A DNA stretch of 64,000 nt from Haloquadratum walsbyi J07HQW1. Its GTDB lineage: Archaea; Halobacteriota; Halobacteria; Halobacteriales; Haloferacaceae. Within the stretch, counting starts at the first letter, position 1, and the number at the start of each line of letters is the position of its first letter. Below the pieces are notes generated by a model. It was given only the letters and a program-made list of their open reading frames with translations, ran no database searches and was not told where the DNA came from. The translations under genes were made by a program, and so were the position numbers. This document shows positions 27,786 to 36,843 of this stretch, piece after piece. Location of the stretch: positions 444,916 through 508,915 of the forward strand of contig KE356560.1 of NCBI GenBank assembly GCA_000415965.1, written 5' to 3'.

Positions 27786-27837
27786 TTGTCTGTGGAGAAT
27801 ACGGGTCTTTTTCAGTCCGCATCTCACACTAACTAAT

Positions 27838-28224
27838 ATGCAGGGCAATCTGCCACCAGAAGCACAAGAGAAACTCGAAGAGCTGCAGGACCTTCAAGAA
27901 ACGGCACAGAAGGTGGCAGCCCAAAAAGATCAGGCTGAATCGACACTAAATGAGTCTGAAGCGGCGCTTGATGCGCTTGAAGATGTTACTGAAGAAACAA
28001 CGATGTATCGAGAAGTTGGAGAATTGCTTGTCGAAACAGAGTATGAAACCGCTCACGACGAACTCTCAGACAAAGTTGATAGTCTTGAGATTCGCGTCGA
28101 GCAACTGACAAAGCAAGAAGAGCGGGTTCGCGATCAGTTCGAAAGTCTTCAAGAAGAACTTCAACAGATGCTTCAGGGCGGCGCTGGTGGCGGTCCGATG
28201 GGTCCTGGCGGCGCTGGTGCATAA
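27838..28224 (+). CDS. pfdB: Prefoldin subunit beta
   Basis: This 128-residue beta subunit forms with the alpha subunit the hexameric prefoldin that delivers unfolded proteins to the thermosome. Two long coiled-coil helices ([20 protein letters not shown] at the start and [19 protein letters not shown] later) flank the short hairpin [15 protein letters not shown]. The tail is Gly/Pro-rich ([15 protein letters not shown]). The following DUF3194 gene starts 16 bases downstream. Confidence 0.95.
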   Translation: MQGNLPPEAQEKLEELQDLQETAQKVAAQKDQAESTLNESEAALDALEDVTEETTMYREVGELLVETEYETAHDELSDKVDSLEIRVEQLTKQEERVRDQFESLQEELQQMLQGGAGGGPMGPGGAGA

Positions 28225-28240
28225 CCGCGACGTTATCGCA

Positions 28241-28495
28241 ATGTCAAATCAGACACCGAGTGATGAAACCGTTGTGAAAACAGCCGCAGACGCAGCGGAG
28301 GGAGTTATTTTTGCTGAATATCGACAGTCTACGGTGACCGACGTTGATATCACCGTGAGCTTCGAATCTGGTGTTCTCGAAGTTGATATATATCTCAATG
28401 TGCCTGATGACGTTTCACCACCAGCCGATGAGGTGGCTGATGAGGCTGCACGAACCGCACAGACGGCTGTTGATGAACTCTTTGATGAGACGTAG
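28241..28495 (+). CDS. DUF3194 family protein
   Basis: This is an 84-residue acidic protein (VVKTAADAAEGVIFAEYRQS, VTVSFESGVLEVDIYLNVPD) matching the small archaeal DUF3194 family, always found just after prefoldin beta. Its function is unknown; the conserved position suggests a link to protein folding or translation. The ATG at 28241 was chosen because earlier in-frame codons would overlap the pfdB end. Confidence 0.85.
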   Translation: MSNQTPSDETVVKTAADAAEGVIFAEYRQSTVTDVDITVSFESGVLEVDIYLNVPDDVSPPADEVADEAARTAQTAVDELFDET

Positions 28496-28657
28496 GAACC
28501 ACTGAGTTCTCGGATTACGTCTCAGATCCCAACTCTCAGTATGTGAGTACTGAACCCGACTACAGATCCAGCTAATAGACGGGATTGTGTCCATCGTGGG
28601 TCGATACATCATATCGATCTACACCGCATCAGTAGCAATATACCGGATGAGTATGAT

Positions 28658-30565
28658 CTACGCAAACAGAAAAATAACGACACTGACGGCAATCGCAGCG
28701 AGAGCTACTGTCACGGCAAACGCTCCGCCAATTGAGACAACAGCATTTGCATGGCTTGCGAGTGTCTCTGTCCGGTCGTTGCCGAAAACAGTAACAGACA
28801 CTCGTTCAACCGCCATCCCGCCTGTCACAGTCTCATAATCACGACGTGCCTCCACAATGAGATCTGAGAGCGTATCGATAAACATCTCATTGTCGATTGC
28901 TGACCCAACCTGATTATCTGCCTCGATGGTGTTCACAATATGTGTATCTGTTGTCATTATCTCTGCGGCATCGACTGGTCCCTCATCGACAATTGTTTCG
29001 ATTATCTGACCACGGAGACCAGGTTCCATATTATTCCCATCGACAAGGACATATGCCGTCTCGTTACCGGCGACGTTGAGGACAGCTACGCGGACACCCA
29101 GTGGTCCAATACCGTCTGTCGGATCCCATGGCGTCTCTGTCCATGCAGTCCCGAGTTCCATCGGATACTGCTCAGCTGTTGTGAGGCGATCTCCACATTG
29201 TCGAGCCGCACTCATCATATCAAACGCGCGAGCGGAACCGGGAGTGACATGACCGAGGGTAGGACCGCTGAGACCGTTATTAGAGTTGTGTGCGTCAACA
29301 AGCAATACATTATCGAGCCCGGTCGTTCGAGCTTCAGCTGACGCCGACAGACCGACACCATACGCGATATCATCGGCGAATCCTGGCGCATACGTTGAGA
29401 TCAACAACCCATTATTTCCGATACACTGCCCAAGCATCGACGCTTCCCCAGCGTGCGTACGAACACTCTGTGTCGCTTCAGCTGTGTATTCGATGCGACT
29501 GGCTGCGGTCTCAACGGCATCGATAATTGTGTCGACCTCACGTTCAGTCACGAGATTAAAATCGTGACCGGCGGTTGCATGTGGAGGAAATGCAAGTCCA
29601 TCAGCAGCAGTGGCTACTCGCTCGGGAAGATTTCCCCCACCAATCTCACCCATCGGTCCGGGATGTATCATTGGAAGGACGAATCGAGCTTTCTCAACGT
29701 CATCGACCGTTTTGAACGAAAGCACTGACACAGGAATTAATGCTTCCTCACCAAGTTGTTGAAAGAACTCCTCAAGTTCACGCGAACCCTCCGCGATATG
29801 ACCGATGAACCCACGAAGAAAATCAAGCATTGAAACATTAAGACTACGACGCCATGGGCGATCGACGACAATAATAAACCCGTACACAGCAAGTGCATAG
29901 AGCGCGGATGTAATTCCGAGAAGCGCAAAGTGTTCCATCGATATCGCAGATAACTCCGCTGGGGCTCTTTCGGGACGTGCCAGATATGGCATCATATATG
30001 CATCAAGCAGCGGTCCGCCAAATGAGATATAGCGTAAGGTGCCACTGTAGACGAATAAGAGAACCGCAGCGACAAGTGTCTGGATACTTGCTGGAAGTGC
30101 TGCGACGAGCAAGGATGAACGCGAGACAGCCATCACGATAAGTAGACGAAAAGCGAAAACGGAGGCTAGCGCAACGACAAGAGCATCAAAGATGAATCGC
30201 TGACCAAGTCCCGTGACAACTGAGATTACCGCAGCAGTCACAACAATAGTCACGACAATCAATTCAGAAACTAACGCAAGAAGCGATGACCGGTTTGCTG
30301 TGAGCTTCCCTCCCACAAACCGATCGACGCCGGTCGTCGCGAAGGCAGCAACGACTGTCGGGATTCCAATAAAAAATACACCCTCCCATGCGTCACGACC
30401 GAAAATGAATAGTCCACGCCACGTTGTAGCATACGCACCAGAATCAAAAGCAGCAACGCCAACAGTCGCTGCGATGACGATTGCGAATGTAAGACTCACA
30501 TACCACCGCGGTGCACGGAATATGAATCGTGATAGATCCGCGAGTTCGCTTTGTGTTGTAGTCAT
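28658..30565 (-). CDS. DUF2070 family membrane protein
   Basis: This 635-residue archaeal membrane protein has about seven hydrophobic segments in the first 250 residues (for example WYVSLTFAIVIAATVGVAAF) and one at the extreme C-terminus (AVTVALAAIAVSVVIFLFA). In between is a large soluble domain with IHPGPMGEIGGGNLPER and HATAGHDFNLVTEREVD, the conserved core of DUF2070. The His/Asp pattern hints at a metal-dependent enzyme, but no function is established. It lies 27 bases downstream of guaAa on the same strand. Confidence 0.88.
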   Translation of the reverse strand: MTTTQSELADLSRFIFRAPRWYVSLTFAIVIAATVGVAAFDSGAYATTWRGLFIFGRDAWEGVFFIGIPTVVAAFATTGVDRFVGGKLTANRSSLLALVSELIVVTIVVTAAVISVVTGLGQRFIFDALVVALASVFAFRLLIVMAVSRSSLLVAALPASIQTLVAAVLLFVYSGTLRYISFGGPLLDAYMMPYLARPERAPAELSAISMEHFALLGITSALYALAVYGFIIVVDRPWRRSLNVSMLDFLRGFIGHIAEGSRELEEFFQQLGEEALIPVSVLSFKTVDDVEKARFVLPMIHPGPMGEIGGGNLPERVATAADGLAFPPHATAGHDFNLVTEREVDTIIDAVETAASRIEYTAEATQSVRTHAGEASMLGQCIGNNGLLISTYAPGFADDIAYGVGLSASAEARTTGLDNVLLVDAHNSNNGLSGPTLGHVTPGSARAFDMMSAARQCGDRLTTAEQYPMELGTAWTETPWDPTDGIGPLGVRVAVLNVAGNETAYVLVDGNNMEPGLRGQIIETIVDEGPVDAAEIMTTDTHIVNTIEADNQVGSAIDNEMFIDTLSDLIVEARRDYETVTGGMAVERVSVTVFGNDRTETLASHANAVVSIGGAFAVTVALAAIAVSVVIFLFA

Positions 30566-30592
30566 ATAAAAAATATTTGAGATGACTACGCG

Positions 30593-31147
30593 CTATTGAC
30601 ACCGAGCGATGAAGTTTTTGAAGACCTCTTCACCACGCTCAGTATGTGCGACCTCAGGATGCCACTGGACACCATACCGCTCTTGATCACGATTACTCAT
30701 TGCTTCGATACGGCACACGTCCGATGTCGCCGTTCGTTTGAACCCCTCAGGAACGGATTTAACCTCATCGGCGTGGCTCGCCCACACACGCGTTTCTGGG
30801 GCGAGTGATCCAATGAGTGGGTCAGTATCATCAAGAATCTCGACATCTACATCGGCATAGCCACCGTAATCACCAGCAGCGACTGATCCACCAAGCTCGC
30901 TCGCGAGTAGTTGCATACCAAGGCAGATACCTAATATTGGAATATCCAATTCAAGATACTTTGGGCAGTTTCCAACTTGATCGATATCAGGACCACCAGA
31001 GAGGACAAGCCCATCAGCAGTCTGAATTAGTTGCTCGGGCGATGTCGTATTATCAACGAGCTCGACATCAACCCCAAGATCACGGAGTGCCCGCTGTTCG
31101 AGATGCGTAAACTGACCGTGATTATCGATGACAGCGATATGAGTCAT
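30593..31147 (-). CDS. guaAa: GMP synthase, glutamine amidotransferase subunit
   Basis: This 184-residue class I glutaminase supplies ammonia to the separate ATP-pyrophosphatase subunit of archaeal GMP synthase. The catalytic triad is Cys75 (GICLGMQL), His163 and Glu165 (QWHPEV). The oxyanion loop is VLSGGPDIDQVG. The start at 31147 gives the family N-terminus MTHIAVIDNHGQFTHLEQRA. The open frame continues 46 codons upstream but reads as unrelated Cys-rich sequence. The synthetase subunit is not in this window. Confidence 0.94.
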   Translation of the reverse strand: MTHIAVIDNHGQFTHLEQRALRDLGVDVELVDNTTSPEQLIQTADGLVLSGGPDIDQVGNCPKYLELDIPILGICLGMQLLASELGGSVAAGDYGGYADVDVEILDDTDPLIGSLAPETRVWASHADEVKSVPEGFKRTATSDVCRIEAMSNRDQERYGVQWHPEVAHTERGEEVFKNFIARCQ

Positions 31148-32907
31148 TCGGTACTCAGAGATACAACAAAGAAGGGCAAAAAGCGCCCGGTCTCGAAACC
31201 AGACAGACACACTCTGATCAACGCCAAAATTGCAATCATAGTCCTGGATACACAGACATTTTAGACATACCCCCTCAGGCTGCAATTAACTAAGAGAAGA
31301 CACGTGACCGACTGATTGAGGTGATTGAACGAGCATAACATCGATCAAGAATAAATAGAGGAGTTTCCTCAGTGCGCAGATGAGGGGTTCTCATATGAGG
31401 ACATCACCTATCACAAGGGCAATGACAGACTGGTGATCTCAGTTCAATCAGATCGCCCTGCAGTCACGATCAATAGTCGATACGTCCTTTCTCGTGTTCT
31501 GCGACAGAGACCGAGTTGGATTTACAATGCGGGGAGGAAACGGGCAGGTCCAAAAATACAGAGCGGAATCATACTTTTAGACCCCTTCAAACCGAACAGG
31601 AAGATGCGTGTGAGTCGCCAGCGTGGGTTGGATTCAGCGATGTACCGGAGTGTTTGACGAGAGTTCGATCCGGCAAGGCTGGTTGACCACATCTCGCATC
31701 GAGTTTGACAGGTGGAGCGTATCCCCTCACAAGAGTTCTCACGAGCCACTTGTCCGGCGAAGAGTGACCGACGAGGATACAGAAGCGATGTGCTGACTGA
31801 GGCGTTTAGAGTTTGAGCTTGAATTTGAGTTTGAGTTTGAGTTGATGGAGAGATTGTTCCGCACAATCACTCATATCAGAATGTCTCATTCCAGAGATAG
31901 GTTCCGTAGGTATCAGACTCTCATAAAAAGAGTTCTTGACTGTTAAACCACGATGAAGAGGTAATCTCAAAACAGTCCTCAAGCTTATTGACTGAGATAG
32001 TCAACACAGAAATCAAGATGAGAGTCACCTTTCTCATACTCGGAGTTATTTCGACACAGCAGTTCACAATCGTCTCATACGCAAACAGAATCGCTCTCAT
32101 ACGAGGAGAAACACAGCACGCTTCTGTTCTCATATGAATGATGCTGAATCCTGAGGCGGAATTGACACACTGATGATCGATAGCGGTGGGTACCCACTCG
32201 TGAGCACAGACCGCATCCCACCGAGTACGAAGTCTCCGACAACGAGTATCTTCAGTGTCTCGACATACACGACACAGACTACGCGATAGTTCGGAATTGT
32301 TCTCTCAACTCAGCCCCTGATGCTATTATATCCGAGTTACAAAAACAGACGACCAATTATAATTATCAGAAAAACTACTGAACGAGTGGGGGGAGACTCG
32401 CAGCCGCTATAGCGATTGTCCAAGCTGGGTGCTTATGAGAGTATTGCAACTACGTTCGATAGCTTAGACCAACTGGGGCACTCACAGACACTAACCGGTT
32501 CGCTATCGCGTCGTTCATCGACTGAGAGTCCATTGAAAATACTACACCGTGACTATCATAGCTGATACTCTCCGGTTACATCCGGGTGCACACGGGTCAG
32601 GCGTGCGAGTACCGGGATTGCGTATCCAATCAAAATTACTATTCCTCCTCTCAACGAGGGATGTTGACGCTCGGAACTACACGACAGGTGAGATTGAGAC
32701 GTGACGAGAGAAAGCGACTTGTATCCTGAACTGCTCTCACTCATACTCGGTCTTTGCCAGCCCGAGAGCGATTATTGGAGCGTCTAAATTTCTCTCTGTG
32801 CTATCGTCGGTATTTCCATTGATGGGTAAAAACAGTCATACCACAGTAGTGTATCCGAAATCAATGACGATGCATAGATTTATTCACATTGTATCTGATG
32901 AGAAATC
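31148..32907. other. Long gene-free region (1.76 kb)
   Basis: No open frame looks like a haloarchaeal protein. A frame on the plus strand near 31360-31660 (DEGFSYEDITYHKGNDRLVI and further) may be a remnant of an unknown gene. A TTTGAG hexamer tract lies at 31808-31843. The 10-bp palindrome CTCATATGAG occurs near 31390, and a related CTCATATGAA near 32130. The region is probably accumulated debris of mobile or deleted DNA. Confidence 0.4.
31808..31843 (+). repeat. TTTGAG hexamer repeat
   Basis: About six 6-base units (TTTGAG with variants CTTGAA) lie in tandem inside the gene-free region. A comparable run on coding DNA would encode an acidic tract, so it may be a leftover of a gene end. Confidence 0.65.
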
Positions 32908-33267
32908 ATGCATCTCGAACATATTTCTCGCACCGACGGCTCTGTGAAGACACTCGCAACAGATGTTGAAATTGCAACAACACTATGTGCACGTGTTCGA
33001 GGATTGATGTTCCGTCGGGATTTCTCTATTGGATCTGCGCTCGTATTTCGATTCAATCGTGTCAGTTATCGAAGGATACACATGCTATTCGTCTATACCG
33101 ATCTCGATGTACTGTGGCTCAAGGACAACACCGTGAGCGAATGTGCACAACTCTCCGCATGGTACGGGATTGGGACCGCAAACGCGGATACCGTAATTGA
33201 GCTTCCGGCTGGAGTTGCTGATGCTGTTACGGTCGGCGATACTGTTCAAATTAATATAGATATTTGA
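32908..33267 (+). CDS. DUF192 family protein
   Basis: This 119-residue small beta-sheet protein belongs to the DUF192 family. Seen are LATDVEIATTLCARVRGLMF, then FRFNRVSYRRIHMLFVYTDL with DVLWLKDNTVSE, and the final IELPAGVADAVTVGDTVQI. Many bacterial members are exported, but no signal peptide is visible here. Function is unknown. The gene stands alone between two gaps. Confidence 0.85.
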   Translation: MHLEHISRTDGSVKTLATDVEIATTLCARVRGLMFRRDFSIGSALVFRFNRVSYRRIHMLFVYTDLDVLWLKDNTVSECAQLSAWYGIGTANADTVIELPAGVADAVTVGDTVQINIDI

Positions 33268-33472
33268 CAATACAAACATAAGCGATTATATAATCATATT
33301 GATATTCTCTGTCGGGAGAGTCCCCGAGAGTTCCTCTGGGGGTTTTAGCTACTGACACCCGGAGACAGCTCCTGCAGTTGTGTGCACCTATCTGGGACTA
33401 TCGATTGTGTATTATCGAAAAACAGATAATTTAAGTATGTTCAAAAATACCACACACGTGAGTATATGACTC

Positions 33473-35089
33473 GTGGTCGATTTATTCGGGGGTAACCCCG
33501 ACACACCCCTTGCATCCACTTTGGATTCCGACGATACGGTACAGCTCCTCGATACAACACTTCGAGACGGTGAACAAGCACCTGGTATTTCACTTGATCC
33601 CGGTGAGAAAGCGACAATCGCACGTGAGCTTGATCAAGCCGGTATTGAGTTCATCGAGGCTGGCAGCGCCTGTACTGGTGAAGGTGAACGAGAAACAATC
33701 AGGCAGGTAACAGCCCTCGATCTCGACGCAACCGTCACGAGTTTCGCTCGTGGTGTCAAATCCGATATCGATCTTGCGCTTGACTGTGGCGTTGATGGAG
33801 TAACCATTGTTGTTCCTGCAAGCGACCAGCATATCGAAACAAAAGTTGGATCAACACGATCAGAAGTGGTTACAACGACCGCTGAGCTGGTCGAATACGC
33901 CACGGATCATGACCTTTGGGTTGAAGTCATTGGTGAGGATGGCTCACGTGCTGACATCGAGTTTCTTGAGAGACTGATGCGAGAAGCGCTTGATGCTGGT
34001 GCCAATCGGTCTTGTTATGCGGACACCGTTGGGCACGCCAATCCTGAGACCACATATGAGTATGTGTCTCGACTTGCAGCGCTTGGTCCTGTCTCAACGC
34101 ACACGCACGATGACCTTGGGCTTGCAATGACAAATGTATGGACCAGTCTTGCCGCTGGGGCTGATCTTGTCCATGGCACTGTCAATGGGATTGGTGAACG
34201 GGCTGGAAACGTTGCACTCGAAGAGGTCGCAATTGCACTCGCACATGGTTACGATATCGAGACAGCAACGCTTGAGCAACTGTACTCTCTTGCACAAACC
34301 GTCTCACAGGCGACTGATATTCCTCTTCCGCCGAATAAAGCGGTCATTGGTGAAAATGCATTCACACATGAAAGTGGTATCCATACAGATGGAACACTAA
34401 AAGATAAAACGATGTATGAGCCGTACTCACCGTCATCTGTCGGGCGTGAGCGGCGGCTTGTTCTTGGGAAACACGCTGGACGCGCGGGTGTTCAAGCAGC
34501 ACTGGATGAACACTGCATCGATGTCTCTGATGATGAAATTACAGCCATTGTCAACCGTGTCAAAGAACTCGGAGATCGCGATAAACGTGTGACTGATGCC
34601 GACCTGTTGACGATTGCTGAGGAAGTACAAGGACGCGAGCGGGACCGCCATGTTGAACTCCTTGATCTAACAGCAGCATCAGGTGGGGGAACACCAACAG
34701 CATCAGTTCGCCTTCGTGTTGGTGAAAGTGAACGTGTTGCGTCTGGGACTGGCAGTGGACCGGTTGATGCTGCTGTTGAGGCAGTTCGAGCAGCGCTCGG
34801 AACAGATGCAGATGCACAGTTAGACTCCTATCATGTCGATGCGATTACCGGTGGAACAGACGCTGTTGTGACAGTTGAGGTTGAAATGTCGCGCGGCGAT
34901 CGAACTGTGTCCGTTGCAACATCTGACTCTGATATTACACGGTGTAGCGTTGAAGCGATGGTTGAAGCGCTTGATCGGCTTCTCTCAGTTGATATCAGCG
35001 ATGCATCGTCGAATCATAAACACGGTGTCGACGCTGACGCTGCTGATACCGGTCCCGATCCTGATGATATGAGTTTTGCTGATGATTGA
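33473..35089 (+). CDS. cimA: (R)-citramalate synthase / 2-isopropylmalate synthase family
   Basis: This 538-residue acyl-CoA condensing enzyme has an N-terminal TIM barrel (LLDTTLRDGEQAPGISLDP; metal site THTHDDLGLA near 207-217; NGIGERAGNVALEE) and a C-terminal LeuA-type allosteric domain (about 390-510). It either starts isoleucine synthesis from pyruvate (citramalate synthase) or leucine synthesis (isopropylmalate synthase). I favour citramalate synthase from general resemblance, and sequence alone does not settle it. The start is GTG at 33473. An overlapping ATG at 33466 opens a 9-residue frame in another phase. The C-terminus is a long acidic tail. Confidence 0.85.
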   Translation: MVDLFGGNPDTPLASTLDSDDTVQLLDTTLRDGEQAPGISLDPGEKATIARELDQAGIEFIEAGSACTGEGERETIRQVTALDLDATVTSFARGVKSDIDLALDCGVDGVTIVVPASDQHIETKVGSTRSEVVTTTAELVEYATDHDLWVEVIGEDGSRADIEFLERLMREALDAGANRSCYADTVGHANPETTYEYVSRLAALGPVSTHTHDDLGLAMTNVWTSLAAGADLVHGTVNGIGERAGNVALEEVAIALAHGYDIETATLEQLYSLAQTVSQATDIPLPPNKAVIGENAFTHESGIHTDGTLKDKTMYEPYSPSSVGRERRLVLGKHAGRAGVQAALDEHCIDVSDDEITAIVNRVKELGDRDKRVTDADLLTIAEEVQGRERDRHVELLDLTAASGGGTPTASVRLRVGESERVASGTGSGPVDAAVEAVRAALGTDADAQLDSYHVDAITGGTDAVVTVEVEMSRGDRTVSVATSDSDITRCSVEAMVEALDRLLSVDISDASSNHKHGVDADAADTGPDPDDMSFADD

Positions 35090-35208
35090 ATAAATACAAC
35101 TACTATAGACTATTTTATTACATCTCTCTCAACAAAGAGGATAATAATCGTCTGATACCAGATTAGCGGTCATCATAAGCGACTAGTTATTCACTTACAT
35201 ACAGATGT

Positions 35209-35583
35209 GTGTCTACCGTGAGTGAGTTCCTCGTTGATATCAAGCCATCTGCACGGCGAACGAATGGCTCTGTTGGAGAGATCATTCGTGATCAGGGAAG
35301 TCGTCATCAGTTCAATAATCGAGCAGATGCAGAAGAGTGGGCTGCGGAACTGGCAGCGTGTGGCAGTGCGACAGTCTGGATTCGGACAGCAAACCCATCA
35401 GATACGTCTGATATTGACGCATATCTACTTGGACGATACAGACCATCACCGCTCTCGTCACAAACACGAACTCAGTCTGAGATGCGTGTCGAATCAGGGA
35501 CACAAACGCTGTCTGAGAGCAGTACCGACAGCGCGAATACAAAAACTGAGCAATACACACTCTTGATGAAACAATCTGAGTAA
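35209..35583 (+). CDS. Conserved haloarchaeal hypothetical protein
   Basis: This is a 124-residue protein of unknown function. The first 75 residues look folded (FLVDIKPSARRTNGSVGEII, HQFNNRADAEEWAAELAA, TVWIRTANPSDTSDIDAYLL), and the rest is a Ser/Thr/Gln-rich tail. The start is GTG; the nearby ATG at 35205 is out of frame. It ends just before the oppositely transcribed tRNA-Ser gene. Confidence 0.6.
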   Translation: MSTVSEFLVDIKPSARRTNGSVGEIIRDQGSRHQFNNRADAEEWAAELAACGSATVWIRTANPSDTSDIDAYLLGRYRPSPLSSQTRTQSEMRVESGTQTLSESSTDSANTKTEQYTLLMKQSE

Positions 35584-35590
35584 GTTTCAC

Positions 35591-35674
35591 GCCGAGGGTG
35601 AGATTTGAACTCACGTGTCCGAACGGACAGCAGATTTCGAATCTGCCGCCTTGACCAAGCTAGGCTACCTCGGC
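35591..35674 (-). tRNA. tRNA-Ser (CGA anticodon)
   Basis: The 84-base minus-strand sequence folds as a class II tRNA. The acceptor stem is GCCGAGG pairing with CCUCGGC. The anticodon stem is GCAGA/UCUGC around the loop UUCGAAA, giving anticodon CGA (serine, codon UCG). The long variable arm is GUCCGUUCGGAC and the T-loop is UUCAAAU. No intron and no encoded CCA is visible. It is marked as complete. Confidence 0.95.
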
Positions 35675-35737
35675 TTAATATACATTACTCAATATGATAA
35701 TTAATTGGTTTCGATTTCGTTGAGTTCGATGAGTTCG

Positions 35738-36205
35738 CTATGTGTCTGCCCGAGCAGAGAGTGCAGATAACGTCGCCGCCTCTCGAAGATCACGGAGTGA
35801 GCAATACCATGCACCTCGAACGCCATGTCCATCATTTTCAACGGGGGATTCAAGTGGAATAAGTTCATCCCAGGTGAATACAATCACAGTACGCTCCGTG
35901 GAAAACGGGTCAATGAGTGTTTCCCAATCTTCAGCTGTCATTGGACCATCACTCCCACGATGTTGTTCGACCCGGTCTGTTATGCGTGCATAATGTGTGA
36001 TTGCAGAGATTGGTGCTGTCCGGTAGAACGCAAGATACTCGAATGATCGACGCGTCCTCTCATACGACTTTGGCGATGGATACAATCCATCGCGACAACG
36101 CTCAAATGTGTCCGGTTGTGTCGCCACAACACAGACGCTCCCATCGCCGGGGGCGTCATCGGATGGTGTGTCCGCAGCAAACCGATCAAGATCCATATAC
36201 ATCAT
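35738..36205 (-). CDS. Conserved haloarchaeal hypothetical protein
   Basis: This is a 155-residue acidic protein without recognised motif. It contains SVCVVATQPDTFERCRDGLY, RRSFEYLAFYRTAPISAITH, WETLIDPFSTERTVIVFTWD and a C-terminal GAWYCSLRDLREAATL. The alternation of short beta strands and Trp/Tyr resembles small restriction- or EVE-like folds, but this is only an impression. Met codons occur at 36205, 36202 and 36196. The TATAATAA box on the minus strand (36231-36238) favours a leaderless start at 36205. Confidence 0.65.
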   Translation of the reverse strand: MMYMDLDRFAADTPSDDAPGDGSVCVVATQPDTFERCRDGLYPSPKSYERTRRSFEYLAFYRTAPISAITHYARITDRVEQHRGSDGPMTAEDWETLIDPFSTERTVIVFTWDELIPLESPVENDGHGVRGAWYCSLRDLREAATLSALSARADT

Positions 36206-36843
36206 CTGTCTCCGAAATAAAAATACCCCATTATTATACGCTGAACAGACCCAATCCCACTGAGGCTGTGGATACGCGCCGTCACAGTAGGATTCGGAAC
36301 GTTTGTGTTGGACAGCGGTGTATCTGTGAGTGTTAGTGTTGGCACTTCGGTTCTGACCCCGATGGAGCCGAGTGCCCGACAGGTGGTGATTCGAGTGTAA
36401 GTATGAGTGTAACTGTGAGTGTCCGCCCACTTTAGAAACAGAGTGTGCCCTTCGGGGAATCAAACAACAAACATCGGGCTCTCCTCACCAATGCAAGTAA
36501 CTCTGAGTCTGGTGAGACTGACCGAAGCTCTTGTTGCACAACCAACACAAGGTCCTCGCTTTAGTTGAAGAGCGGACTCCCGGAGCGCGGGGATTTGGCA
36601 CTCCCTGGAGACTGCACAGTGACCGACTACATACCGAGTCCAACGGTATACTGGCTTGGTATTGGGATTGGGAGTTGGGAGTCTGCAAACCCAAACCTGA
36701 ACCTGACACTCCCGCTCCCAACCAAGCGGAGCGGCGCCGTGGGATTCCTTCCGCCTTAGCCGGAGGAGGGTATCAATCAGAAAATCCTCCGCTTTCCTAG
36801 AGGGACCGCGCCGTTTATCGGTCCGACGAATATAATAATTGTA
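36206..36843. other. Intergenic region before ABC exporter
   Basis: It holds the box A of the leftward hypothetical gene (36231-36238) and a solo IS200/IS605-type end at 36741-36779. Several overlapping frames on both strands (36460-36870 minus, 36531-36800 plus) are Pro/Cys/Arg-rich and not believed. The stretch 36560-36780 is GC-rich relative to its surroundings. Confidence 0.45.
36741..36779 (+). repeat. Solo IS200/IS605-type end
   Basis: GGGATTCCTTCCGCC then TTAGCCGGAGGAGGGTATCAA matches, block for block, the reverse complement of the end at 18516-18552 (GGATTCCT, hairpin, GGAGGAGG, TCAA). The orientation is opposite. No transposase sequence is recognised upstream. Confidence 0.45.

Noticed and set aside
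31808..31843. CRISPR-like repeats
   Set aside because: The units are contiguous hexamers with no spacers; no cas gene is in the window.
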